Positions 10,196 through 22,818 of a DNA stretch of 64,000 nt are shown here, piece after piece. The notes under the pieces were generated by a model. That model saw nothing but the letters and a program-made list of their open reading frames with translations. It ran no database searches and had not been told where the DNA came from. Made by a program: the position numbers and the translations under genes. The DNA is from Siphonodentalium dalli (Eukaryota; Mollusca; Scaphopoda; Gadilida; Siphonodentaliidae), in contig CP136064.1 in assembly GCA_032622095.1 (NCBI GenBank), positions 113,262,004 through 113,326,003 on the forward strand, in the 5' to 3' direction. Within the stretch, counting starts at the first letter, position 1; the number at the start of each line of letters is the position of its first letter.

Positions 10196-13100
10196 TTGAA
10201 AACATACCATATGTATGAGTTTCTGGTAATTTAACTGATATAACTGTTTCATAATATGGTATGAGTTTCGGGATATTTGCATGATATAATTGTTTCATAA
10301 TATGCCATATTATGCTTATATTGACAACAATGCATAACTATTATTCTAATAATAACTAAATTACTCCCCTTGCTCCCCTGTAAATAACCTACTTTGTGAA
10401 ACATTGTGGAGAGCGATCGTGAGATAACGCTATTCTTCCAGTACCAGTATATTACAGGAATACAGATGAAAACGAAGTGTAACATTGATTACACAATTTA
10501 TTAAGGCAAGAGTGAGCCAAGCTCAGCATTGTTACACAGTTGCATACTAAACTACATATGCATCCATCATCTTCACCACACATCATTCACTCAGTTCGAC
10601 AACCATCATATCATTTTCCCGACATATAAATATATAAATGAATATCATTACACAATCACATAATATTATATCATTTGTCAAACACTAAGGAAATCACATT
10701 CGCTATTATCACTTCAAATAACATATCTGAAATACACAAGTCAAATTCTGAGTATTGAAGTATACCGCCAAGTCGTAGGCCCGCCAACCCGTAGGCCCGC
10801 CAAAAAAATAAAAAGACTTCAATAGTTGTAACTCATGCTTGGTAAGCTTAATGCAGTACATGTACTGGTACCTCAATTATCTTAACTCGTCTAATAATGA
10901 TTGGATATCAAACATCATGCTGAAGGATTATCCAATATTTGTGGTTAAGAATCCTGGTGCTATTAGTACCTGGCACATATCAAGAAGCCTATTATTGTTT
11001 CTAACTATGCTAGCAAAAAGGGCGGAAATTGCCCGTTCAAAGATAACCAGAACCAGCAGCCAAGGAAGAAAAATTAGTCTGGATGAATATAGCAATAATA
11101 TCCAAAACCTGGCAAGGATCCCAGGGAATTAGAAATCATATCAAATTCCAGCAAAGGACCATCTCCCCCAAGGTGTAGCAATAACACCCTGGAAAGGAGC
11201 AAGAAACACCCACCAGAGCTGCCAGTTCTGGAAAACTGTGCTATATATACCTATATATAGGAGAAGATCTATCATAAATTAACATTCTCCATGCTCGTAA
11301 AACTTTAAATGTGAGGGGTGTATCAGATATATACCATGTATTAAATGACATAAAATCTCCAAGAAAACTATTCAAAAGTCAAATTATCTATCAAAAGGAT
11401 TTAATTAAAATTGACCATGTTCATATAAAACAATCAAGGGCTACCGTCTGTCAAGATAATGATACGTGCACACTGTCGTATAGTCCCTGTTGTGTCAACT
11501 AATATGATAATCATGCTCACATGACATCAGAATGATCCAAGGCAACCATATATCCAATACATGTATCACCACACGCAATTGCATGTGGTCAAAACTCATG
11601 TCGCAACCGATTAATATAAAAATACATGTATAAAGGACTATCGTCTCTCGAAATTCGGCTTCAACCGGTATGATGATAATGCCCCAGTACATATAGATGA
11701 ATTCGTGATAATATGTGATCATGTTCATTCATACTGATGATTATTGGTCCGTGATTGCAACCATCTATGAAATTATTGTGATTATCGTCAAGATAGTCAA
11801 AGGTTTAATAGGCGACCATGATCATGTAAAATAAAAAATTATCAGTATCGCCTGGTAAGTCAAATATGTTTCATATTACCAGTACGTGTAGGCTTGGTAA
11901 CCATGTTACCGTCAATTTAACCAAGATCTACGACTTCCAAGATACCATGCTCACTTCACGAGTAGTCAAGTTATTCGCGTACATGTATTAAAATACATAA
12001 GGTGGCCATGGTCAAATTAATCAACCCTCATAATATCTATCAGGGTTACCATAGTCAAATCAAAGTATCGTCTTTCGCGGTGGCTAAACTGTTCCAATAT
12101 AAATATATTTTGGACAATCTATCCATTAACATCTTCATGTGGCAAGGTGTCATAGCATATCACAGCCCACTGGCCGGGTCCTGCTTGTGTCAAATTATTC
12201 AAGTACCACCATTTTAAAATGTATGTTGATTACGAACAACATATAGGTTACAGGAACCTAGACAGTACCTGATAAGGAAAAAACTATGCTCGTGTGCAAA
12301 ATTCTGGTTCTTCGAAAATTGTGAGTTATGCGTTTTTCCACTGATAAGAAACTGTTGATCAAAGAGTATACATATAGACTGGAAAAACCTCGTAGTTCAA
12401 GAAAGTTCCGATGAGAATAACCAACTTATCTCTTAAGGTTAGGCTGTCCATATAACAACCAGCTGATAACCATGTTCATAAACATAATCATCATAAACTA
12501 TTAAAGACATATTATGTACTTATTCGGGTGCGTGAAACTAATAAGTTAGTATTCAGGCGTTATGTCAACTTGTGGAATATAGCATTCTAGTAACATCGCT
12601 GAAAATTTTAAACAAATCGACATTACCACTCCATAGAAAACATCATCTGAACTACGCGCAATTGTAAATATTTACTTCTCGATTCGGGATGCTACTATCT
12701 GCGATAAGCTAACGAAAACGATTTCGCCATCGATAATCACTGTATTTAATTACTGTATAAGAATGACGGTGTTTGTTGTCAATTAACTCAATTTGGATAT
12801 AATATTTGTAAAAAATACTACTTTGAGAAAGATTAATCTCCATTTCAATTTGATCACCCTACCGGAGTGTTTCACATCACTTTAAAGGTACTCAATCCGA
12901 TCCCTGTTAATTCAGATTAAGTATCTCTAAGATACTAGTGATGTTTCGTTGTATGAATTTATCTACTAGCACAACTCCAATGATATTAATTCTCACTGAG
13001 TCTATATATTACATGATCTCAGCATAAGGTGCAGTTTTAATTCATTGATATTGCTTATATGTTCTGTACTATATTGCATCTAATGTGCAGGTACTGGTTC

Positions 13101-14984
13101 TGATAAAATGTATGGGCAGCCCGGCAAACATGGCTCCCAGGATAAAGGTTAAATTCTAACTCTGCTGCTACTGTTTTTGTAATGTATATACATATAGCAG
13201 ATATATCGTTACCGTGTATGTGTATACAGGCATTCACATAGTAAATATGCATACAGGTACTAGTAGTGTCCTTATAACGTTCAAATAGTTAGTATATGTA
13301 AATGAAGATATGAAAAATTCATTATAAATGAGATACTGTTCACTACTGATATGAGAACTGGTCGAAATTGTTCAGATGTTTAGAACACCTATCAATAAAT
13401 TCTTTAAAATACATGTACAGTATCACACTTTGCTTTTATCAAAACTAACTCTCGACATATCAATGAAGCATGAAGGTGCACACTATGATGATAGTAATAT
13501 GGAGTTTCACCATAGGATTGTGAAACCGATATATAAGGTCCACGATCACTTCGTCACTATAAAGAAAAGATCAATATTAGTGTCACAAAAGACGAGCGAT
13601 ATTCAATTTTCTGTCAAATATTCACTACTGGCTATTAATCCAACTGACTCATTGCCTACTCTGAAATTTTGCAATGGCGGCATCTTGATGACGTCATAAA
13701 ATCCCAGAGTCTACCAATTATTTTCTGAGGTATCAAGCAATATCAGTAACATAGTCGCTTAATTTCTTCACATACACGCGGGAGTACATAAAGAGCCTAT
13801 GTTGGTGGTGGTAGGATTATCTCCCGTGAGGGCAGATGTTTTAGAAAATGCTCTTCAAATTATCTATTTTCTCGAGGAATAAAAGCATATATAGGAACCA
13901 TTTAATTTCCATCTCTGTTGATTCGCAGGGGACATTCGTTTTTGGGTGTGCGCCTTCATTTGACGGTAAATCGTCGATATATCCCACACCCCGATGGCAG
14001 TAATTTTGAAGACAGATTCAACGTTTACACTTCTCACTTCCATTCATCCATTGTTTGTTGACATTTGTTATTCCACCATGTTTTGTGGCGTTTTTGTGAA
14101 CTGTGCTCACCAATATTATTGTCTATAGGCACACCTACCTTGGCCGTGTGAAAATGTCACGGTTGAGTGACCGGTCCATAGTTTGCTGTTTATCCAATCA
14201 ACAAACCGTCCATTGTATAAACTAAGTTATAGATAGACACCGAGTTGGTATTGGATAATTTGGATATGTTTCTCCCGCATATACAATACCACCGATGTGT
14301 CTATCTTACTTAGAACATTTCTGACCGTATGGTGGTTCAAGACGTCAGAAACCAGATACCAGAAAGAAGCAAATCATGTTAATTGATTGTGTAATATACA
14401 CACTTTGAAAAAATAAATTTATATATTCTATTACCCCCTTCGCGAGCCCCAAGCATGATATTATCTTTGTCGCCGGTTAGCTTACCCCACGCTTTAATCT
14501 AATTAATAAACACGTTCTTGTAGGGACATTTTCCCATTGAATGTCTCTAATCAGCTACTCATTTCCATATCAGCACGGGTGAGAAGAGTGAATTTTGCCA
14601 GTATCATAGCCTGGGTATAACTCAGTTACAGTATGCACACGTCACAAAATACTAACCGGCATACGTTGCACTTTTTTGCTATTTTTTCTCCAAAACTTTC
14701 AGAATGTGGACCGAACACACACGAACAAACGTGAACATGAAATTGGTTGAAAACGTGACGCGACCACATTCCGCATTCGAAAGGGGGACTTAAAGTTTGA
14801 CTTAGCATTCTAGATAAGTATTGTTTGACTTATTGACAAAACTGATTCTGCATGTGTACTTGTGTGCTATTTTCGTCCGGCGAAGACGGGCGAAGTAATT
14901 TTCTAAATTTTCTGTGTCGACGTTATCTAAATGGATATTACATAGTTGGCGTCGGTTTTATAAGCTAAATAAACATCACACTAA
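10196..14984. other. Long gene-poor stretch
   Basis: No ORF here has recognisable features. The longest are 107 codons at 13376-13699 and 97 codons at 10839-11132; neither has a family signature. A short tandem pair 'GTAGGCCCGCCAA' lies near 10777-10803. Between about 11430 and 12200 loosely repeated phrases ('ATCGTCT', 'GTCAAAT', 'ACATGTAT') suggest an old, highly degenerate tandem repeat, but I could not fix a period. Confidence 0.4.
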
Positions 14985-16554
14985 GGCCTGTTCCAAACGA
15001 CGGATTTTTGTCGACTCGAATCTAATACCAGACCCACAATTGTATTAAATGCGTCTAAAATGCGACGTTTGAAACAATTAGATCCGTGTCAGACGCACCA
15101 CAGACGAATCTCCGTCCAATTCAGACGAATCTTCGTCGGTGATGCGTCTGAAATCCGTCTTGGTTTCAAACGACGGATTTTTGTCGACTCGAATCTAATA
15201 CATGTGACGAGAAGAGCCGAAAGTTGCCGAATAACGAATGCAAATGATATGATAATGATATGATAATGGTATAATAATGAGGGAGTTCCTCTTATCTGCG
15301 GAAAATACCCACATGGCGTCATTTGTCGCACACTCTCTTTGTTATAAAGAAATATATATCTATAAGAATTGCTTAGGTAACATTGTGAAAATTTTAATTA
15401 TTAGGGTAGTTTGATTTCTCAACGAACATGGCATGTCACTGACTCACATCTTATAATGGATATATTATCAATGATTTATAATAATTCATATATACCGGTA
15501 TAAGGGATATGGGTTGTAGCAACTGATTTATAATAAATCATATATAGACCGATATTCCGTATTGTAAGGGATATGGGTGGTAGTCTCTGATGTATACTAA
15601 TTAATATATACCGGTATTACTTATTATAAGGGGTAGGGGTGGTACCACTGATTTATAATAATTCATATATACCGGCATTACTTGTTATGATGGGTATATG
15701 GGTGGTAACCTCTTATTTATAATAATTCATATATTCCGGTATTACTTATTATAAGGGGCAGAGTGGTAGCCTATGATTTATAATACTTTATATATACCGG
15801 TATTACTTATTATGAAGGGTAGGGATAGTAGCCTATGATTTATAATACCGGTATTCCTTATTATAAAGAATATAGGGTGGTAGCCTATGATTTATACTAA
15901 TTAATATATTCCGGTAAAACTTATTATAAGGGACAGATTTATAATAATTCATATAAACCAGTATTACGTATTATGAGGGGTATGGATAGTAGCCTATGAA
16001 TTATAATAATTCATATATACCGGTATTCCTTATTATAAAGGATATAGGGTGGTAGCCTATGATTTATAATAATTAATATATTCCGGTTTTCCTTATTATA
16101 AGGGGTAGGGGTGGTAGTCTCTGATTTATAATAATTCTTGTATACCGGTATTTACATGCATGGTATACACATAGATGGCAATTGGTTGCACGATATAACA
16201 TTTATTTGTAGCGCCTATTATAGTATATTATATATCTGTATGTACTATATACATCCTCATATCCATGAGCACATATATTCGCGCTGCAGTCGCGCATATA
16301 TATATATACATATTTTATACTGTATTTTAGTATATATATGTATAACATATACCGGTATATATAGGCCTCTATATCTACCAGTGACCAATTTATGACGGTA
16401 ACCGGGAATCCACCTTTAAATAAATCGACCGATGTATTAGATTCGACGCGACAAAGATGCGTCCGTCTGTAACAAAATCGACCGCAGACGCATCACCGAC
16501 GGATTTAATACAATTAGATTCGAGTCGACAAAAATCCGTCGTTTGGAACGGGCC
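14985..16554. mobile_element. Harbinger-like DNA transposon, non-autonomous (1.57 kb)
   Basis: Terminal inverted repeats start GGCCTGTTCCAAACGACGG on the left and, on the opposite strand, GGCCCGTTCCAAACGACGG on the right, and continue through 'TTTTTGTCGACTCGAATC'. Both ends are flanked by TAA (14982-14984 and 16555-16557), the 3-bp duplication known for PIF/Harbinger. The end sequence is repeated inside the left flank (from about 15165), giving nested subterminal repeats with 'GATGCGTCTG'. No transposase or Myb-like protein is encoded, so it would depend on an autonomous relative. Confidence 0.75.
15440..16155. repeat. About 80-bp minisatellite inside the Harbinger-like element
   Basis: About nine units of the pattern 'TGATTTATAATAATTCATAT' + 'ATACCGGTATTACTTATTAT' + 'AAGGGGTAGGGGTGGTAGCC'. 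The palindrome ATACCGGTAT recurs once per unit. Units vary in length through small deletions, for example near 15840-15930. Confidence 0.8.
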
Positions 16555-16557
16555 TAA

Positions 16558-17559
16558 GCGCCCGGAGGTAACTGACGATCCGATCCGGCCGATGATCCAA
16601 CTGATGCTTTCCGTTATTATTGGAATAAAAAATTCTTTCGAGAAACCGTTTTCGTACTATACTGCTTATCGGATTTATTTATGCCATGAATTCGAAGTTG
16701 GATTTACAAGCAGTTCTTAACCAACGTAAGTTATCGAATGAGGTTTATTTACTGTAATTATATAGTAGTCATTGCATGTGTAAAACGGTGTTCAATTTCC
16801 GCATTTTGACTTGCATATTCTTAACATTTTATGAAATTCTATGTTATCGACGTAACTATTCCACTTAAGTTCTAGTGTGGCGTACTCGGCATTACAAACT
16901 GATTTTGATTATCAACATTTAAATATTTGGCATGATGTGTCGCCTGACTCGACTCCTGTATTGTAATAAATTATGTCGATACGTCCCTGCATTTACTTGT
17001 TGTAAGAAAACTTGGTGTGACAGCGCATATCAGTAACGCTTATATATCTTTTGATTGAATGCTCGGGAGTGCATGCATAGTTGGTCAATCAATGAGTATT
17101 GTGGGAATACAATGCCTGTATATATAGGCATATAATATTTTAATCACGCAGCACATGCGATGACCTAAAGATCTTTGCAGTAATTTCCCAGTAAATAACG
17201 GTCGGTCACCGGACCTCAATGGATAACTTTCATTGGCGTTATAATGTATTTTCTAAATTGATACTGCTGTGTGCATGCTTGAATGTAAGACACCCCTCCC
17301 CTCCTCCGCCCCACCATATTGGTCGCGACGACTTGAATTGAACCAAGTGTCTGACTTATTGTCTCAACAATTGGATATTTGTAATATCCAACAGTTGGAC
17401 ATCCGTAATATCCAATTGTCACACCCAGATATCCAACGCTTGTGTCAATCACACATCAATACAACAAGCCCATTGTGTCTATTCGTCAGGATAGACACCT
17501 GCCACAAACAATGGATGACGTCACGGAAATGTTCTAATTAATGATATACGGACTTTTGT
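16558..17559. other. No gene recognised; contains a small palindrome
   Basis: Non-coding by inspection. At 17368-17418 an imperfect inverted repeat starts CAATTGGATATTTGTAATAT and ends ..GTAATATCCAATTG, made of three related 'GGATATT' half-sites. The ORFs over it (17216-17541, both strands) come from the palindrome. Confidence 0.45.
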
Positions 17560-18679
17560 CCACACATGGGACATGACAATCTGCGGGATGGGATGGGATA
17601 TGGGATAAACGACAATCTGCGGGACATAATTTCAAATTGCGTGGGACGACCGATATCTCGAGGAAAACATGGCGTAAGGGGCTCATTTTGGTATCTTACG
17701 AAAGGCCCACATTCGCCCTATCCACACATATTAACCCCGCCAGTGACCGGACACCAGAAGTTGCATTATTTGATCGACAACTGACCTAACATGCGGTGGA
17801 ATTTGGGATAGAATGACAGGATTTTCAAATTGCGTGGGACGGCCGATATCTCGAGGAATACAGCGCGTAGAGGGCTCCTTTTGGTGTCTAACGAAAGGTC
17901 CACATTCGCCCTATCCACACACATTAACCCCGCCACTGACCGGACACCGGAAGTTACATTATTCTGTCGACAACTGACCTAACATAAAATGCCACAAACA
18001 CGAAAAACTGCGTTCGACATTAATGTTTAGAATTTAGATTTCTCGATGAATACGCTAGCAAACAACAGGTTGTAGGTATCAAATAACGCAGTGGAATACT
18101 GCGCACAATATGGCTGTTTTAGTGCGAATATTGTAATGGCGAACACGCAAACACGCGCCGATAAAACAGCTAAAAATAGACTCGATGTTTACAATTACAG
18201 GATCGATTTCAGCTGGTATATTCAATATAATGGGGCGTATAGTATATCAAAATGTAGGATTAGACACAGTGAATGTACTTTTTTCCAAATGGGTCCACTA
18301 CGCGGTGAAATTGTTGCAGAAATTCGCTCCAAGAAAGAGCGCTACTTTTCTCGTAAAAAATAGAATGGCCGACTGAAGCCGTTCTATCGTTCCAACTAAG
18401 CCGTTCTTAGCAGCACTTCATCCACAAAATACGAATATACACCATGTATCAGAAGACATATCAAATGTAATAATTAAAAGGTATTTGCGCTTTTCATTTG
18501 CTATAATTCACACTTTTTTTTTATTTTAGTTGTGATTAAAAGCCCAGGCCGGAAGCCGGTGTCCGGCGATTACAAGCCAAGTTACAAAATAAATTAACTG
18601 GTTTGAATGCATGAATATGTCTATGGGCAGACTGCTCGAAAGAATATTCAAATCAAATAGTGCTTATAGACTTAAAAAC

Positions 18680-20850
18680 TTATGTGTCCGCCAGTCATAC
18701 GCGGTGGAAGTTCTCATATTATCTGCTGGTCATACGCGGGGGAGGTTCTCATATAAACATATTATCTGCAGGTCATACGCGGGGGAAGTTCTCATATGAA
18801 CATATTATACGCCAGTCATATGCGATGGAGGTTCATATTATCCGCCGGTCATACGCGAGGGAGGTTCTTATATTATCCTCCTGTCATACGTGGGAGAGGT
18901 TCTCATATGAACATATTATCCGCCGGTCATACGCGGTGGAGGTTCATATTATCCGCCGTTCATACGCGAGGGAGGTTCTCATATTATCCTCCGGTCATTC
19001 GTGGGGGAGGTTCATATATTATCCTCCGGTCATACGTGGGGGGAGGTTCTCATATAAACATAATTTTTATTATCCGCCGATCATACACGGGGGAGGTTCT
19101 CATATGAACATATTATCCACCGGTCATACACGGTGGAGGTTCATATTATCCGCCAGTCATACGCGAGGGAGGTTCTCATATTATCTTCCGGTCATAAGTG
19201 GGGCAGGTTCTCATATGAACATATTATCCACCGGTCATATGCAAGGGAGGTTCTCATATTATCCACCGATCATACGTGAGGGAGGTTCTCATATTATCCT
19301 CCGGTCATACGTGGGGGAACTTCTCATATGAACATATTATCCGCTGGATATTATCCGCTGGTCATACGCGGTGGAGGTTCATATTATCCGCCGGTCATAC
19401 GCGGTGGAGGTTCATATTATCCGCCGGTCAAACGTGAGGGAGATTCTCATATTATCCTCCGGTCATACATGGGGGAGGTTCTCATATTATCCTCCGGTCA
19501 TACGTGGCGGAGGTTCTCATTATGAAAATATTATCCGCCGGTCATACGCGGGGGAGGTTCTCATATGAACATATTATCCGCCGGTCATACGCGGTGGAGG
19601 TTCATATTATCCGCCAGTCTTACGCAAGGGAGGTTCTCATATTATCCTCCGGTCATACGTGGGGGAGGTTCTGATATGAACATATTATCCGCCGGTCATA
19701 CGCGGTGGAGGTTCATATTATCCACCAGTCATATGCGAGGGAGGTTCTCATATTATCTCAAATCAAAGGAGGATAATATGAGAACCTCCACCGCGTATGA
19801 CCGGCGGATAATATTTTCATATTCAAACCTCCCCCGCGTATGACCGGCGTATAATATGAGAACCTCCCTCGCGGATTACTGGCAGATACTATAAACCTCC
19901 ATCGCGTATGACCGTCGAATGATATTTTCATATGAGAACCTCCCCCGCATATGACCGGCAGATAATATGTTCATATGAGAACCTCCCCCGCGTATAACCG
20001 CGGATAATATGTTCATATGAGAACCTCCACCACGTATGACGGGAGGATAATATGAGAACCTCCCCCATGTATGACCGGAGGATAATATGAGAACCTCCCT
20101 CACGTATGACTGGCGGATAATATGAACCTCCATCGCATATGACCGGTGGATAATATGAACCTCCACCGCGTATGACCGGCGGATAATATGTTCATATCAG
20201 AACCTCCCCCACGTATGACCTGAGGATAATATGAGAACCTCCCTCGCGTATGACTGGCGGATAATATGAACCTCCACCGCGTATGACCGGCGGATAATAT
20301 GTTCATATGAGAACATCCCCCGCGTATGATCGGCGGATATGTTCATATGAGAACCTGCCCCATGTATGACCGGAAGATAATATGAGAACCTCCCTCGCGT
20401 ATGACTGGCGGATAATATGAACCTCCACCATGTATCACCGGTGGATAATATGTTCATATGAGAACCTCCCCCGTGTATGACCGTATCATATGAGAACCTA
20501 CCCACGTATGACCGGAGGATATGAGAACCTCCCCCACGTATGACTGGAGGATAATATGAGAACCTCCCTCGCGTATGACCGGCGGATAATATGAACCTCC
20601 ACCGCGTATGACCGGTGGATAATATGTTCATATGAGAACCTCTCCCACGTATGACAGGAGGACAATATGGAATCCTCCCTCGCGTATGACCGGTGGATAA
20701 TATGAACCTCCACCGCGTATGACTGGCGTATAATATGTTCATATGAGAACCTCCCCCGCGTATGACCGGCAGATAATATGTTCATATGAGAACCTCCCCC
20801 GCGTATGACCAGCAGATAATATGAGAACTTCCACCGCGTATGACTGGCAG
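18680..20850. repeat. Minisatellite core in mirror-image arrays
   Basis: Degenerate 33-48-bp units of 'CCGCCGGTCATACGCGGTGG' + 'AGGTTCTCATAT' (some with an added 'GAACATATTAT') run forward to about 19757. The reverse complement runs from 19771 to about 20850. Many units keep open reading frames and give repetitive peptides such as 'ILSAGHTRGRFSY' on whichever strand is read. The frames occur in both arms and end with the array, so they are a property of the repeat and not a gene. Confidence 0.85.
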
Positions 20851-21143
20851 ACACATAAGTTTTTAAGTCTATTAGCACTATTTGATTTGAATATTCTTTC
20901 GAGCAGTCTGATCATTGACATATTCATGCATTCAAACCAGTTAATTTATTTTGTAACTTGGCTTGTAATCGCCGGACACCGGCTTCCGGCCTGGGCTTTT
21001 AATCACAACTAAAATAAAAAATAAGTCTGGATCTGGATAAATACGTCCAAGTAACCAATTTGGTATGATAGGACGGGCGGTGGGCGATGTTATTGCGCGG
21101 CGCCAACAGCTGCTGCAGATGTTTCTGATAGCGCAGCTGTGAA

Positions 21144-21984
21144 TTATTCTGGTGTGTTTAGTGCAACAACGTCTTCGTGTAATTTGTTCCAGTACACTGC
21201 TGTGTCCACGAAGAATGAATGATTGTACTGGTCACAGGACGTTGATGGTATTTCAAAGCACTTATTATTGTTCGTCTCTCTCCTCTCAAGGATATTTGTT
21301 GTTTGATGGTCCTTGAATTGTTTTGGTTTGATTCTCCTCCTTGCCTTAGCCTTAGTTAGGAAGTTATTTCTTTGTATAGCCGGTACCAGACCCTCTGCCA
21401 CATTATAACAGTAGGTCAGGCGCTGTGTTTTTCGACGAGCATGAAGTGTTGGTAATTGTTGTTCTTTCAACATTCTCGTCATGCTGCCCTCTTCTCTTGA
21501 CCTGTAGTCTCCAGTGATGAATCTTGCTGCCTTTCGTTGAATCTTTTCAAGGAGATCTATATTTTTCTGCTGGTAGGGGTCCCATATTATAACTCCATAG
21601 TCCATTATTGATCTTACTAATGATATGTAGGCAGTTCTCTTGGATGTTTCTGGCATAAACTTCAGATTTCTTCTGAGAAAACCGAGTGTGACACTAGCTT
21701 TCTTGGCCGTGTTGTTCACCTGTGGTCTTTAGAAATCTGGATACCAAGATATGGGTTGGTGTTGACTTGGCTGAGTATTTCGCCATCCAGCGTGTATATA
21801 GTATTTGCTGTGTTTTCCTTTTAGACTCATCACGTAGCATTTTTTTGGCGTTGAATGTCATGCCCCAGTTTTTTGCCCATGTCTCAAGGCTTTTTAAGTC
21901 GTGTTGGAGTATGTTATGACCTGTCTTTGATGGAGTTTATTTGTCTGTATAGCAGACAGTCATCTGCGAAGAGTCGTACTGTAT
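21144..21984 (-). pseudogene. 5'-truncated non-LTR retrotransposon (RT C-terminal half)
   Basis: On the minus strand the fragment opens at the catalytic block VRLFADDCLLYR (FADD at 21959-21970). It passes 'LKSLETWAKNWGMTFNAKK' with frameshifts, then enters an open 191-codon stretch (21719-21144). That stretch contains 'KKASVTLGFLRRNL', 'AYISLVRSIMDYGVIIWDP', 'IQRKAARFITGDYRSREEG' and 'FFVDTAVYWNKL'. These are the thumb and C-terminal signatures of CR1/Jockey-type RTs of marine invertebrates. The whole insertion, 21023-21984, lies inside the right arm of the palindrome. Its 3' end shows a short ATCCAG-type repeat ('ATCCAGATCCAGAC' on minus), as usual for CR1-like elements. Truncation at the 5' side fits incomplete target-primed reverse transcription. 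Confidence 0.85.
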
Positions 21985-22818
21985 TGTGTGAATTATAACA
22001 AATGAAAAGCGCAAATACCTTTTAAATATTACATTTGATATGTCTTCTGATACATGGTGTATATTCGTATTTTGTGGATGAAGTGCTGCTAAGAACGGCT
22101 TAGTTGGAACGATAGAACGGCTTCAGTCGGCCATTCTATTTTTTTACGAGAAAAGTAGCGCTCTTTCTTGGAGCGAATTTCTGCAACAATTTCACCGCGT
22201 TGTGGACCAATTTGGAAAACAATACATTCACTGTGTCTAATCCTACATTTTGATATACTATAAGCCCCATTATATTGAATATACCAGCTGAAATCGATCC
22301 TGTAATTGTAAACATCGAGTCTATTTTTAGCTGTTTTATCGGCGCGTGTTTGCGTGTTCGCCATTACAATATTCGCACTAAAACAGCCATATTGTAGCTA
22401 AAAACGAGTGCGTTATTTGATACCTAAAACTTGTTGTTTGCTAGCGTATTCGTCGAGAAATATAAATTCTAAACATTAATGTCGAACGCAGTTTTTCGTG
22501 TTTGTGGCATTTTATGTTAGGTCAGTTGTCGACCGAATAATGTAACTTCCGGTGTCCGGTCAGTGGCGGGGTTAATATGTGTGGATAGTGCGAATGTGAG
22601 CCTTTCGTTAGACACCAAACTGAGCCCCATACGCCCTGTATTCCTCGAGATATCGGCCGTCCCACGCAATTTGAAATTATGTCACGCAGATTGTCGTTTT
22701 GTCCCATATCCCATCCCGCAGATTGTCATGTCCCCCACACAGCGACTGCTGATTTCGGTCTTCATTAGTGAGTCCATTACAGATCGGAGTGTTGGCGTGC
22801 CAGTTAACACTCTTCAAC

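Larger units (their letters stand above)
17568..22734. mobile_element. Giant long-TIR (fold-back) DNA element, 5.2 kb
   Basis: The ends are inverted copies: GGGACATGACAATCTGCGGG at 17568 and its reverse complement ending at 22734. They are flanked by CCACACAT (17560-17567) and CCACACAG (22735-22742), a probable 8-bp target duplication with one mismatch. The arms run 2.19 kb on the left and about 2.0 kb on the right once a 962-bp retrotransposon insertion (21023-21984) is removed. The left arm has an extra tandem copy of about 190 bp (17790-17985). They meet at about 19764 with a loop of about 13 nt. An 8-9-bp duplication with very long arms is known for Mutator-like (MULE) fold-back elements; Merlin and hAT also give 8 bp, so the superfamily is an inference. 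No transposase ORF. Confidence 0.75.

Noticed and set aside
10839-11132. 97-codon ORF in the long gene-poor stretch
   Set aside because: No family resemblance, no splice signals that extend it, and AT-rich composition like its surroundings.
18611-20927. Long ORFs (up to 223 codons) encoding 'ILSAGHTRGRFSY'-type repeats on both strands
   Set aside because: They follow the minisatellite exactly, appear as mirror images in both arms, switch frames and stop at the array edge.
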